Origin: an uncultured Dehalococcoidia bacterium
Lineage (GTDB): Bacteria > Chloroflexota > Dehalococcoidia > Lucifugimonadales > Lucifugimonadaceae
Length of the DNA stretch: 64,000 nucleotides
Reading direction: 5' to 3'
NCBI GenBank assembly: GCA_951812795.1
Contig: OX638325.1
Location: 2,008,277-2,072,276 of the forward strand
The translations under genes were made by a program, and so were the position numbers. Positions 26,414-35,295 of this stretch are shown piece after piece. How positions within the stretch are numbered: position 1 is the stretch's first letter; the number at the start of each line of letters is the position of its first letter. The notes beneath the pieces were generated by a model. The model was not told the origin of the DNA, searched no databases, and saw nothing but the letters and a program-made list of their open reading frames with translations.

Positions 26414-27439
26414 ATGATGACCGGGCGTAGTGAACAGCAGGTTTCGGCCGAGGGACGGCGTTCGAGGTCGTTGCTCGGCGCATTGTTCAGTGCGTTGCGT
26501 CCGCGGCAGGCCCCGAAGAATGGGTTGGTGTTGGTGCCGCTGATTTTTTCGGTGAACATCTGGTTCGCGGTGGACGATGTAGCGGGGATGGCGGAGATCT
26601 TGGTGCGAGGGGTCGGAGCGGCGTTGGCGTTCACATTGCTTTCGAGTGCGGTTTATCTGGTGAACGATCTGGTGGATGTCGAGCGTGACCGGGCGCATCC
26701 GGTGAAGAGGAATCGGGCGATTGCTTCGGGCGATCTGCCGGTTGGGTTGGCCCGGATTGCGGCATTGGTGGCGATGTTGTTGGCATTGACGATTTCGTTT
26801 TTGATCAGCGGGCCGTTGATGTTGGTTGCGGTTGGTTATTTGGTGTTGAACTTCGTATACACGTTCAAGTTGAAGCACGTGGCGATACTGGATGTGATGA
26901 GCGTGGCCGCGGGCTTTGTGTTGCGAGCGTATGCCGGGTATGTGGCTATCGGTGGCCCGGTGCCCGGGTTTGAGAACGGTGTGCCGGGCGTCGACATTGA
27001 CGTATCGCCGTGGTTCTACATCATGACGGCGTTGGGTGCGTTATTGATTGCGCTTGGCAAGCGACGCGCGGAGTTGAAGACGGCGGGTGATGCGGCGGCG
27101 AGACAGCGGGGCATCTTGGGCGATTACACGACGGAGTTCATCGATGCGTTAATCATGAGCACGGCGACGTTGGCGATATTCACCTATGCGCTTTACGCCA
27201 TCGACCTGGGCGACACTGGGGCGAACGTTCCGGCGGACAACACGATGATGGTGACGATTCCGATGGTGGCGTATGGGATCTACCGCTACCTCTATCTGCT
27301 GTATGTGAAGGGCGAAGGTGAGGCGCCGGAGATAATCCTGTTGCGGGACCGCCCGTCGCTGATCAACGGTTTCTTGTGGCTGGCGACGGCATCGGCGATA
27401 CTGTTGGTACACACCGTCGGCACCGCTAACGGCATTTAG
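26414..27439 (+). CDS. UbiA-family prenyltransferase, decaprenyl-phosphate phosphoribosyltransferase-like
   Basis: A polytopic UbiA-superfamily enzyme. The start region ALRPRQAPKNGLVLVPL and the first acidic motif NDLVDVERDRAHPVKR followed by RAIASGDLP match the subgroup that moves phosphoribose onto decaprenyl phosphate, first step of decaprenyl-phospho-arabinose synthesis. The second region LGKRRAELK is also present. This would provide an arabinose or ribose donor for surface glycans, but the rest of that pathway is not visible here. Start: ATG at 26414 rather than TTG at 26408; no clear ribosome site. Confidence 0.82.
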   Translation: MMTGRSEQQVSAEGRRSRSLLGALFSALRPRQAPKNGLVLVPLIFSVNIWFAVDDVAGMAEILVRGVGAALAFTLLSSAVYLVNDLVDVERDRAHPVKRNRAIASGDLPVGLARIAALVAMLLALTISFLISGPLMLVAVGYLVLNFVYTFKLKHVAILDVMSVAAGFVLRAYAGYVAIGGPVPGFENGVPGVDIDVSPWFYIMTALGALLIALGKRRAELKTAGDAAARQRGILGDYTTEFIDALIMSTATLAIFTYALYAIDLGDTGANVPADNTMMVTIPMVAYGIYRYLYLLYVKGEGEAPEIILLRDRPSLINGFLWLATASAILLVHTVGTANGI

Positions 27440-27461
27440 CGCAATTCAAGGAGATACTGGG

Positions 27462-27761
27462 ATGTCTAAATTGAGCGAGACCGAAGTAGCCGAGTTGTTG
27501 GCTGCTTTGACGGATTGGGAACTCGATCCGGAGTCGGGAGCGATAGTACGGCATCTGGAATTTCCGACGTTTACAGAAGCCATTCAATTCGTGAATCGGG
27601 TTGCGCAGGATGCCGATGACCACGATCATCACCCGGATATCGACATCCGGTACCGACGATTGAAGGTGGCGCTGATCTCACATGACGTCGGAGGGTTGAC
27701 GAAGCGCGATAGCCGGATGGCGCGGTTGGTTGATGAGCAAGTCAAGCGTTCGGCCCTCTAG
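27462..27761 (+). CDS. Pterin-4a-carbinolamine dehydratase family protein
   Basis: A 99-residue protein with the family signature DHHPDIDIRYRRLKVAL followed by THDVGGLT-type residues (here SHDVGGLTKRD). Members dehydrate 4a-hydroxytetrahydropterin or act in molybdopterin-linked and other pterin processes. No phenylalanine hydroxylase gene is near. AAGGAG before the ATG supports the start. It follows the prenyltransferase by 22 bases. Confidence 0.9.
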   Translation: MSKLSETEVAELLAALTDWELDPESGAIVRHLEFPTFTEAIQFVNRVAQDADDHDHHPDIDIRYRRLKVALISHDVGGLTKRDSRMARLVDEQVKRSAL

Positions 27762-27956
27762 GCACCCTCTGCATCACGGACTTCATTCCGGCGAAGGGCG
27801 GAAGCGCGCTTCTTCGCGAATCACAGATCGTCCCTTGTATACCCCTGTTCGAGTGGGATAAAAAGGGCGCCATCCGCCGAAGCGGGCCATACCACCTCAA
27901 TCGCAAACAACATCTTCCAAAGCTAGCGAATAATCGCGATAATATCCTTTGATCCC

Positions 27957-28250
27957 ATGGTCACAGATTCGAAAACCCCCAACACCGACGACGAACCGAT
28001 CATCGCGCCGTGCCTTCGTTGCCGCAAGGAGATTCCGACACATTACGCAATCAAGGGTTACGATCCCGAGGGCAACATTGTCGATACGATAGCCGCCGAT
28101 CTGTGTTCCGACTGTAAAGCGGACGCTGTGAGACGAGGAGAGGAGGCACGTGCTGCCGCCGCTCGAAGAGAAGCGATTGCGGAGAAGAAACGTGCCGAAA
28201 TTTTCAGCCGCGTACCAAAGCAGATGGATTTGAACATGGGTCTCGATTGA
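27957..28250 (+). CDS. Small protein with two CxxC pairs
   Basis: A 97-residue protein with PCLRCRKEI near the start and LCSDCKAD in the middle, the arrangement of a zinc-binding hook, followed by a highly charged Ala/Arg/Glu helix and a short MDLNMGLD end. I do not recognise a family. The helix may form a coiled coil. About 195 bases without genes precede it; it converges with the large methyltransferase gene. Confidence 0.6.
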   Translation: MVTDSKTPNTDDEPIIAPCLRCRKEIPTHYAIKGYDPEGNIVDTIAADLCSDCKADAVRRGEEARAAAARREAIAEKKRAEIFSRVPKQMDLNMGLD

Positions 28251-28300
28251 AAGGCCCTACTGTTGGCCTTGATTCATCAACTCGTGACGCGCTCTGCCCC

Positions 28301-31219
28301 CTAGTCATCGCCATAAATTACTGGATTGGCGCCCTTCGGTCGCGCTTTCCCACCATGCACCGATGGCTCCGCACACCATTTCGCTGCTAGGCGTCTTACG
28401 CCTTCGAGAACTTCATAGTCGAATCCCAGCAAATCGCAAATAACTCGACGATCAAGTAACGCCCGAACGGGGTCAGCATCGGCAATATAGGCAGGCTTAA
28501 ACTCCAAATCCCTGAACTCATTGAAGATTTGTCGCGCCTTTGCGTGTTGTTCGTCGCTCAGGGAACGCAAATCCAAAACAGGTAGGGATTCCGCGAGGCG
28601 AATGGTTACTCTTGCCCGGCCTTGATGTTGGCGGTTGGAATGCCACCAGAAACTCAACAACCCGAGTGTAGAGTTGCTCCAGATTGCGAAGGTGTAATCG
28701 AAGCGATCATCATCGAAAACCACGTTTGGCCAGGCCGTGCCTCCAATCGTTTTCTCCTCGGTAAACGCTACCCCTAATGGTTGCGAGTTGAGACGGAAGT
28801 CACGGTTTAGGTGAGAACGACTTGAGGTCCTCCAGAGAAGCGCCGCTTTATCTTCCATCCCCTGCCTGACTATCAGTTGCGAGTCTGGCTCGCAGACTAT
28901 CCTCGTCTCTTTTTCGGCATCATGGTTCCACAGTGAAGGGTATGTCGCTGTAGCACTAGGATCCACTTTGTCGAAAGGTCCACGTGGTGCGGGCCCGGTT
29001 ATGTCTCGATCAACTAAACCAAGCCTCCCAAGTTCGTTCAATCGCGTCGTGTCAAACTCAATTGCTTCGGCGAATCCGGGCAACCAAAGTAGCGATTTAT
29101 TTAACGCGTACGCGGTCTGAGCCAGCGACGCATCCGCCAAACGCACAGCGGACCATGCGTCTCCGCTCAACCCGTACGGCGCAGACAACATCTCACCAGC
29201 CAGTTCATCGCCAACCATCACACGAGTCCCACCGTAAGGACCATCCTCGATCGCCCTCAAAACACCCGCATTGTCTTCCATCGAATGAGCGGTCGTCGCC
29301 GATTGGGCGAATCCTTCGGGACGGTGATATAACGACGCAAAAATAGCGCGGTTGCCCGATACTTCGCCATTCTCAAGTTTGCACGCTATTACCAAACATT
29401 CCGCCATGCCGGTATCCGACGAAAAAGCCATTTCGCGACTATTCGAAGCAATGCTCATTACATTTATGTCGGTATAGTTCTTCGCAAGTGTTTGTCGGAA
29501 GTTAGCCCATGATCCGCCTGTCATCGCAGACAGCGGCAACACTAACGCCAGCACACCACCCGGTTTAAGTTTTGCGTGCCCGAGTGCGGCAAACGCCGAG
29601 GCGATGCCCGCGTTTCCGTGATACGCGCTGTTTCGACCCATTCGGTTCAGTCGCCTACCCATCTCTGTTTGATCCTGGCGCGTGGCATTGAAGGCCGCGA
29701 AAGCCGGGTTGGTGATGTCAGCGTGTGCACCTTCGTGGTTCGTGGCGCGCGTAAACGGCGGATTCATGATCACCAAATCAAAACCCTCGTCCGGCACATC
29801 CACTACTATCGCCGCCGCCGTCTCCTCGCCCGCGCTGCCAGTTCGTAAAGCTGGATCAGTCGTATTCATCAAGGACATCACCGACGAAGATTGCAGCAAC
29901 TCCAACGAACCGATCGCCACTGAACCGTCGCGTTGACGACCGTATGGCAACGTGTAGAGCCGCGAACCGCCGAATTTGACATTCGGATGCACCCCTGACA
30001 ACGTCGCTCCCGAGATGTGGACCGCCGACGGCATCACATCGCAACCGTAGAGCACCTCTTCCATCATCATCCGATGCAGATTCTCGGATCGCCCTCCGGC
30101 ATTCTCGTGCAGGTTTGCGAACTGCTCATACACAGCCGCCAGCAATGCACCCGTTCCACAGGCGAAATCACCGACTCGCAGTTTCCCGATCGCATCTGCA
30201 TCTGACCAATTGACGCCCTGCATCTTGGACACCGCCAACCGCGCCAGCAAAGCGGCGGATGCCGGCAAGGTGTAGAACGTTGCTAGGTACTTGCGGTCCG
30301 CGATCAGGCGCTGGAATATCCGCCCAGTCAAATCATGCGCGACGGTAGCGCCCGTGGCCGAGACTCTTCCCGCCGTCTCGCGCAACACTCGGAGTATCCG
30401 CGCCGCATCTTGTGGCGACATTCGACTAAGGATGTCACGTGCAATCGCAAAGATCGGCCAGTAGTTGATCTCGAGAATCTCACGCCACGAAGCAAGTGTC
30501 TCCGCCTGTGGGTCTGAAACCTCGGGACCGCAAACCATGTGCAGATGTTTTACGCCGTCGTGCATATCGGCAACACGGTCGTGAAACACCATCGCGTTCG
30601 CCAAAATCGCGCAAGCCATGCGTCGAGTCTGTTGAACATTCGACATCCCTAGCAATCCAGCTATGTCGCTCGCCACTCTCGGTCGAAGCTCCGATATCTC
30701 GTTGAGACGATCGGCTGCTATCTCTATCCCCATCTCCAAGTGATCCGAAGCCTCATTCACCGCGCTCTGAGGTATCGACACCAACCGCACCATATCGGCA
30801 ACATCTTCACAGGATCCTTCCAGCCAGCCCGATGCCGGAAAACGGTCTCCGTTTTCGTAGAGCACAGCGTAGGAATGTTGCGCACTCCGGACATCCTCCT
30901 CAAGGTCGCTGGCATACTTCAACGCGTCCGCATAACGCAGCGCGATTGTCGTTTCGATACGCCTGTGACCTTCTTGGACGGTTAATCCGAGGCGCGCTCG
31001 AGCATCTTCCTCAACCGAACTCGCAGGATCGTACTCCGCTTCGATCACAACTGGCGCACGATCGGACGCTGTGATCAGAATATCCGGGTGCAGACCCGCA
31101 CTCCCTACGATCACCCCCGTGTCCTCGTGCCTCACCCGATACGTAGGCAACATGCTCCCAAGCGCGCCCCCCAACGCGCTGTTCGCAGTCGGTTCGGTAT
31201 GTCGAGGCTCACCATTCAT
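28301..31219 (-). CDS. Large N6-adenine DNA methyltransferase, orphan (type IIG or type I M-like)
   Basis: A 972-residue protein. The methyltransferase core shows DFACGTGALLAAVY near residue 350 (AdoMet binding) and the catalytic NPPF in LVIMNPPFTRA near residue 485, with a LPLSAMTGG-like block after it. The first 130 residues contain HPDILI and VVIEAEYD, spaced like the core of a PD-(D/E)XK nuclease, but the last position is E-A-E, not ExK. The C-terminal 350 residues probably recognise DNA, with TaqI-like features. No specificity subunit or restriction gene is adjacent. It could be a defence enzyme with a variant nuclease or a solitary modification enzyme. Confidence 0.82.
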   Translation of the reverse strand: MNGEPRHTEPTANSALGGALGSMLPTYRVRHEDTGVIVGSAGLHPDILITASDRAPVVIEAEYDPASSVEEDARARLGLTVQEGHRRIETTIALRYADALKYASDLEEDVRSAQHSYAVLYENGDRFPASGWLEGSCEDVADMVRLVSIPQSAVNEASDHLEMGIEIAADRLNEISELRPRVASDIAGLLGMSNVQQTRRMACAILANAMVFHDRVADMHDGVKHLHMVCGPEVSDPQAETLASWREILEINYWPIFAIARDILSRMSPQDAARILRVLRETAGRVSATGATVAHDLTGRIFQRLIADRKYLATFYTLPASAALLARLAVSKMQGVNWSDADAIGKLRVGDFACGTGALLAAVYEQFANLHENAGGRSENLHRMMMEEVLYGCDVMPSAVHISGATLSGVHPNVKFGGSRLYTLPYGRQRDGSVAIGSLELLQSSSVMSLMNTTDPALRTGSAGEETAAAIVVDVPDEGFDLVIMNPPFTRATNHEGAHADITNPAFAAFNATRQDQTEMGRRLNRMGRNSAYHGNAGIASAFAALGHAKLKPGGVLALVLPLSAMTGGSWANFRQTLAKNYTDINVMSIASNSREMAFSSDTGMAECLVIACKLENGEVSGNRAIFASLYHRPEGFAQSATTAHSMEDNAGVLRAIEDGPYGGTRVMVGDELAGEMLSAPYGLSGDAWSAVRLADASLAQTAYALNKSLLWLPGFAEAIEFDTTRLNELGRLGLVDRDITGPAPRGPFDKVDPSATATYPSLWNHDAEKETRIVCEPDSQLIVRQGMEDKAALLWRTSSRSHLNRDFRLNSQPLGVAFTEEKTIGGTAWPNVVFDDDRFDYTFAIWSNSTLGLLSFWWHSNRQHQGRARVTIRLAESLPVLDLRSLSDEQHAKARQIFNEFRDLEFKPAYIADADPVRALLDRRVICDLLGFDYEVLEGVRRLAAKWCAEPSVHGGKARPKGANPVIYGDD

Positions 31220-31377
31220 ATTCTTACGTTCTTCGAATCACGATTATCGAATTCATCACACACACTCGCAATTCTCTCATCCCGCTAGCGGTTTCCTACT
31301 TTCAATAGAACGACAAGTGACGAACACGCTATCATTCCCATCCATCAACCCCTCATATTTGAAGATACCGTCGTTTC

Positions 31378-32361
31378 ATGCCCCCTCTAACCCCCGAGCA
31401 GCTAGCCCACTTCAATCACTACGGCTTCGTCGCGGTCGAAGACGTCTTGGATCCAGACACCGTCATCGACCCAGTCATCGACGAATACGCCGGCGTGCTC
31501 GACAACCTCGCGGACAAGCTGCTAGCGGAAGGCAAGATTAGCTCGAAACATGAGGAGTTGGAGTTCGGAGACCGGGTGACGCAGATCTATGCCGACTCTG
31601 GAGAGGTCCACAACAAGTATTTCGACTTCACGTTGTCCGTGGCAAATGTGACGCCCGACACCCCGTTCTGGGTCGGACCAGCCGTCTTCAATGCGCTGAC
31701 CGCACCAACTCTCCTCGATGCGGTGGAGTCCTTGATCGGCCCCGAAATCTACTCGAATCCGGTCCAGCATGTCCGCATCAAAGTGCCTGAGAAGGATGCG
31801 CCTCGGGACGATGAGGGCAATGTGATATACGGCGCCGCGCCCTGGCACCAGGACGCCGGCGTCGTCAACCCGGAAGCTGACGACACGCATCTGATCACGG
31901 TCTGGTTCCCGCTATCCGACACCGACGAGCAGAACGGCTGTCTGCAGGTGGTCCCCGGTTCGCACCGCAGCGAGGGTGTGTTGACACACTGCCCCGGCGG
32001 AAAGGACGTCCAGGGCAATCTGCTGATACCGGAGAGCGAGTTCGAGGTCGGCAAAGCGGTCGCCGTGCCGTTGAAAAAGGGCGACGCGCTGTTCTTCTCG
32101 AAATACACGGTGCACTCTTCGTTCCCGAACAACAGCGACCGGATCAGATGGAGCTTCGATCTGCGGTACCATCCGGTTGGTCAGCCGACTGGTCGGTCAT
32201 TTCTGCCGGGGTTTGTGGCGCGGAGTCGGAGCAATCCGGAGTCTGAGTTGCACGATGCGACGAGGTGGCGAGGGATGTGGGAGCAGGCGCGGGCGTCACT
32301 TGCCGAGAGCAACGAACCGATCTTTTACCGATGGGACGGCAGCGAGGCGGTGTGTGCCTAG
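31378..32361 (+). CDS. Phytanoyl-CoA dioxygenase family protein, copy 1
   Basis: A non-heme iron, 2-oxoglutarate-dependent oxygenase of the PhyH family. The iron triad is visible as the HxD in PWHQDAG and the distal His in YTVHSSFPNNSDR, with the 2-oxoglutarate arginine in IRWSFDLRY. NGCLQVVPGSHR and KKGDALFFSK are family landmarks. Substrate unknown; such enzymes hydroxylate many small molecules. It is the first of three tandem paralogues and the most divergent in its C-terminal half. The 158-base gap upstream separates it from the divergent methyltransferase gene. Confidence 0.9.
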   Translation: MPPLTPEQLAHFNHYGFVAVEDVLDPDTVIDPVIDEYAGVLDNLADKLLAEGKISSKHEELEFGDRVTQIYADSGEVHNKYFDFTLSVANVTPDTPFWVGPAVFNALTAPTLLDAVESLIGPEIYSNPVQHVRIKVPEKDAPRDDEGNVIYGAAPWHQDAGVVNPEADDTHLITVWFPLSDTDEQNGCLQVVPGSHRSEGVLTHCPGGKDVQGNLLIPESEFEVGKAVAVPLKKGDALFFSKYTVHSSFPNNSDRIRWSFDLRYHPVGQPTGRSFLPGFVARSRSNPESELHDATRWRGMWEQARASLAESNEPIFYRWDGSEAVCA

Positions 32362-32411
32362 GTTAAAGATGGTGGTTGTTTACCGAACCGCTCCCCTTTG
32401 TCCGCCCCGGT

Positions 32412-32451
32412 CGCCCTCACCCTGACCCTCTCCCGCCGAGCGGGAGAGGGG
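32412..32451. repeat. CCCTCACCCTGACCCTCTCCC repeat with hairpin
   Basis: An intergenic element of the widespread kind that starts CCCTCACCCT and ends in a hairpin CTCTCCCGC-CGA-GCGGGAGAG. It lies 50 bases after the first dioxygenase stop and may act as a transcription barrier for copy 1, although no T-run follows. Confidence 0.6.
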
Positions 32452-32492
32452 ATATCGCTACAGTCAACTCGTGGTTTTCCCGGCTAGCTGTT

Positions 32493-32580
32493 GGGTTCCT
32501 GCGTTCGCAGGAATGACGAGATGGTATGCAGGAATGACGAGAAGGGGTGCAGGAAAGACAAATACAAGATGCAGGAATTA
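32493..32580. repeat. TTCCTGCGTTCGCAGGAATGACG hairpin plus tandem GCAGGAATGACGAGA units
   Basis: A hairpin TTCCTGCG/CGCAGGAA is followed by the tail GAATGACGAG. The unit GCAGGAATGACGAGA then recurs at about 32508 and 32528, with degraded versions GCAGGAAAGACA and GCAGGAATTA. It looks like an expanded REP element whose right half was duplicated. It fills most of the gap before dioxygenase copy 2. Confidence 0.7.
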
Positions 32581-32644
32581 CGTTTCGCCGAAGCGGTATC
32601 ATTCTTAGTTAACGTTCGTTGACGATCCATGGAGCGGCCGAATC

Positions 32645-33628
32645 ATGCCTGCAATGACGAAAGAACAACTCGAACACTTTGAGCACTTCGGATTCGTAAC
32701 AGCCGAGAATGTACTAGATCCAGAAACCGTTATCGATCCGGTGATCGATGAGTACCAAGGGGTGTTGGATCGCCTCGCCGATGAACTCCAAGAGGACGGT
32801 AAGATCAGCTCCAATTACGAGGATCTTGAGTTTGGGGAACGGGTGACGCAGATCTACGCCGAATCCGGCGAGGTCCACAACGGATATTTCGACTTTTCGT
32901 TGCCTCAAGGCGGGATCACGCCCGATACTCCGTTCTGGGCTGGCCCTGCGGTCTTCAACGCATTGACAGCCTCTAGTCTGTTGGATGCGGTCGAATCGTT
33001 CATCGGACCAGAGGTCTATTCGAACCCGGTGCAGCACGTGCGGATCAAGGTTCCGGAGGATCGGGCACCTCGGGACGAGAAGGGACAGGTGAAGTTCGGG
33101 GTCACACCTTGGCATCAGGACCAGGGGGTTGTGAATCCAGATGCGGATGAAACGGAGATGTTGACGGTGTGGTTTCCACTGATGGATGCCGACGAAGAGA
33201 ACGGTTGCTTGCAGGTTGTGCCAGGGTCGCATCGTGCTGATCTGTTGACGCACTGCCCGGGTATGGATAACGGGTTACAGTCGGGCTTACAGATTCCCGA
33301 GTCGGAATTCGAGGTTGGGAAGGCGGTGCCGATTCCGCTCAAGAAGGGCGATGCGCTCTTCATGACCAAATTCACGGTGCACTCGTCATTGCCGAACAAC
33401 AGCGATCGTATCCGTTGGAGTTTTGATCTCCGCTACAACCCGGTCGGGCAGTCGACGGGCCGGACAAGCTTCCCCGGCTTCGTGGCGCGCAGCCGAAGCA
33501 ACCCTGAGAGCGAGTTGCACGATCCAGTGATCTGGAACGAACTGTGGACACACACGCGGGATTCGCTGGCCAAAGGTGAGCAGCCGGCGTTCAATCGTTG
33601 GGACGGTAGCGAACCGGCCTGCGCTTAG
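32645..33628 (+). CDS. Phytanoyl-CoA dioxygenase family protein, copy 2
   Basis: 327 residues, the same length as copy 1 and closely similar to copy 3 (both begin MPAMTKEQLEHFEHFGF). Iron ligands lie in PWHQDQG and FTVHSSLPNNSDR; the 2-oxoglutarate arginine is in IRWSFDLRYN. ENGCLQVVPGSHR is conserved. Between the family blocks, the loop after HCPG differs from the other copies (MDNGLQSGLQIP), which may tune substrate choice. The paralogues probably arose by tandem duplication. Confidence 0.9.
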   Translation: MPAMTKEQLEHFEHFGFVTAENVLDPETVIDPVIDEYQGVLDRLADELQEDGKISSNYEDLEFGERVTQIYAESGEVHNGYFDFSLPQGGITPDTPFWAGPAVFNALTASSLLDAVESFIGPEVYSNPVQHVRIKVPEDRAPRDEKGQVKFGVTPWHQDQGVVNPDADETEMLTVWFPLMDADEENGCLQVVPGSHRADLLTHCPGMDNGLQSGLQIPESEFEVGKAVPIPLKKGDALFMTKFTVHSSLPNNSDRIRWSFDLRYNPVGQSTGRTSFPGFVARSRSNPESELHDPVIWNELWTHTRDSLAKGEQPAFNRWDGSEPACA

Positions 33629-33660
33629 ACCGTTCTGCCTTTCGCCGCTACCTCGCCCCT

Positions 33661-33689
33661 CTGGATTCCGGCTTTCGCCGGAATGACGG
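33661..33689. repeat. REP-like hairpin ATTCCGGC-TTTC-GCCGGAAT
   Basis: Sequence CTGGATTCCGGCTTTCGCCGGAATGACGG between dioxygenase copies 2 and 3. An inverted relative occurs at 53185-53215. Arms pair over eight bases. Elements of this form are dispersed in many bacterial genomes. Confidence 0.75.
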
Positions 33690-33750
33690 TTGGGAATGCG
33701 TTATTATTCTCGTCCAATTGCCGGATAAGGGAAAGGGAGTCATCAAAATC

Positions 33751-34734
33751 ATGCCCGCGATGACCAAGGAGCAACTCGAGCATTTTGAGCACTTCGGGTT
33801 TGTCACCGCTGAGGGTGTGATTGATCCAGAAGGTGTGATCGACCCGGTGGTTGAAGAGTATGCGGGTGTGTTGGATAATCTGGCGGATCAGTTATACGAA
33901 CAGGGGAAGATCAGCTCGAAGTACGAGGATTTGGAGTTCGGGGAGCGGATGACGCAGCTTTACGAGGAGTCGGACGAGATCCATCAACAGTATTTCGACT
34001 TTTCGCTACCGCAACGAGGAGTCACGGAAGATACGCCGTTTTGGGCTGGCCCGGCGGTGTTCAATGCGATGACGTCGCCGGGCTTGTTGGATGCGGTGGA
34101 GTCGTTCATTGGGCCGGAGATTTACTCAAACCCGGTGCAGCATATTCGGATCAAGGTGCCGGAGAGCCGATCGCCCCGTGATCACCTTGGTCGAGTGAAG
34201 TTCGGGGTTACGCCATGGCATCGTGACGTCGGGGTCCTAACGCCGGACGCTGACGAGTCGTTGATCCTTACGGTGTGGTTTCCATTGATGGATGCGGATG
34301 AAGAGAATGGGTGCTTGCAGGTTATTCCGGGGTCGCACCGCGACGCAGAATTGTTTCTGCATTGCCCAGGCGGGAAGAAAGTGCTAGGGAATGTACACAT
34401 ACCGGAAAGCGAGTTCGAGGTAGGGAAGGCGGTGCCGGTGCCGGTGAAGAAGGGTGATGCTCTGTTCATGACAAAGTACACGATCCATTCTTCGTTGCCG
34501 AACAACAGCGATCGGGTCAGGTTCAGTATGGATTTGAGGTACAACCCGATCGGGCAGTCGACGGGTCGGACGAGTTTTCCGGGGTTCGTAGCACGAAGTC
34601 GCAGCAACCCGGATAGTGAGATGCATGATCCGGTGGTCTGGAACGAGATGTGGACGGAGACGCGGGACAGGTTGGCTAAGAGCGACGATGCTTGGTTCAA
34701 CCGCTGGGATGGGACTGATCCGCTCTGCGCGTGA
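33751..34734 (+). CDS. Phytanoyl-CoA dioxygenase family protein, copy 3
   Basis: The third tandem PhyH-family oxygenase. Iron ligands are in PWHRDVG (HRD in place of HQD) and YTIHSSLPNNSDR, and the 2-oxoglutarate arginine lies in VRFSMDLRYN. The frame opens at a TTG (33718), but the ATG at 33751 gives the same MPAMTKEQLEHFEHFGF start as copy 2, with AAGGGAG upstream. Divergence from copy 2 is spread along the chain while the metal site is kept, so all three are probably functional with different substrates. Confidence 0.9.
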   Translation: MPAMTKEQLEHFEHFGFVTAEGVIDPEGVIDPVVEEYAGVLDNLADQLYEQGKISSKYEDLEFGERMTQLYEESDEIHQQYFDFSLPQRGVTEDTPFWAGPAVFNAMTSPGLLDAVESFIGPEIYSNPVQHIRIKVPESRSPRDHLGRVKFGVTPWHRDVGVLTPDADESLILTVWFPLMDADEENGCLQVIPGSHRDAELFLHCPGGKKVLGNVHIPESEFEVGKAVPVPVKKGDALFMTKYTIHSSLPNNSDRVRFSMDLRYNPIGQSTGRTSFPGFVARSRSNPDSEMHDPVVWNEMWTETRDRLAKSDDAWFNRWDGTDPLCA

Positions 34735-34749
34735 GGTCCATCAGCCTCG

Positions 34750-35295
34750 TTACATTTGCAACCTCATTATGTGGCGGCGGGTGCCGGCCATGCCGACTTC
34801 TTGGAAGCCTAGGCGCTCGAAGGTGCCGATGCGGCCCATGTAACTGTAGCTCGGGGAGTCGTAGTCGACCGGGTAGGCTTCGACGACTCTTGCGTCGTTC
34901 GCTTTGGCGTAGTTGATGGCGGCATTGATCAGTTGGGTTGTCATGCCTTGTCGGCGGTACGCGCTGCGGATGTAGAAGCAGGCGATTGACCAGACATTTT
35001 CGGTGTCAGACCCATCCGAAACGTAACTGCGGGTGCGTAGATTGGTGTAGGTCTCCAAAGGAGCGATCGAGCACCAAGCGACGGGTTCGTTGGCTTCGTA
35101 TGCCAGAATGCCGACGGGAGTGTTTGCGGCGATTGATTGGGCAAGAGCCTGCTTCTTGGCGGGTGCGCCGGCGCGGCGGTCGGCTGATGACATGGGACGG
35201 AAGACCATGCACCAGCAGTGTTTGGGTCCACCACGGGATTCGAAGAGTCGCTCTAGATGCTGCCAACGGTCGGGAGTTGCGGGGAAGAATTTCAC
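34750..35295 (-). CDS. GNAT-family N-acetyltransferase
   Basis: A 181-residue acetyltransferase. The acetyl-CoA binding core is seen as VWSIACFYIRSAYRRQGMTTQLINAA, with the R-x-x-G-x-T pattern slightly altered (RRQGMT). The C-terminal FERLGFQEVG strand closes the fold. Substrate unknown; the N-terminal HCWCMVFRP stretch recurs in a GNAT subgroup that acts on small molecules. The start is GTG and overlaps the stop of the upstream YihY gene (GTGA), so translation is coupled. Confidence 0.85.
   Translation of the reverse strand: MKFFPATPDRWQHLERLFESRGGPKHCWCMVFRPMSSADRRAGAPAKKQALAQSIAANTPVGILAYEANEPVAWCSIAPLETYTNLRTRSYVSDGSDTENVWSIACFYIRSAYRRQGMTTQLINAAINYAKANDARVVEAYPVDYDSPSYSYMGRIGTFERLGFQEVGMAGTRRHIMRLQM

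Noticed and set aside
30335-31541. Several plus-strand frames opposite the large methyltransferase
   Set aside because: Shadows of the minus-strand gene; none has a domain, and the methyltransferase motifs are unambiguous.
32493-32580. CRISPR array
   Set aside because: The tandem units are short, directly adjacent and decaying, without unique spacers; they belong to a REP-like hairpin.
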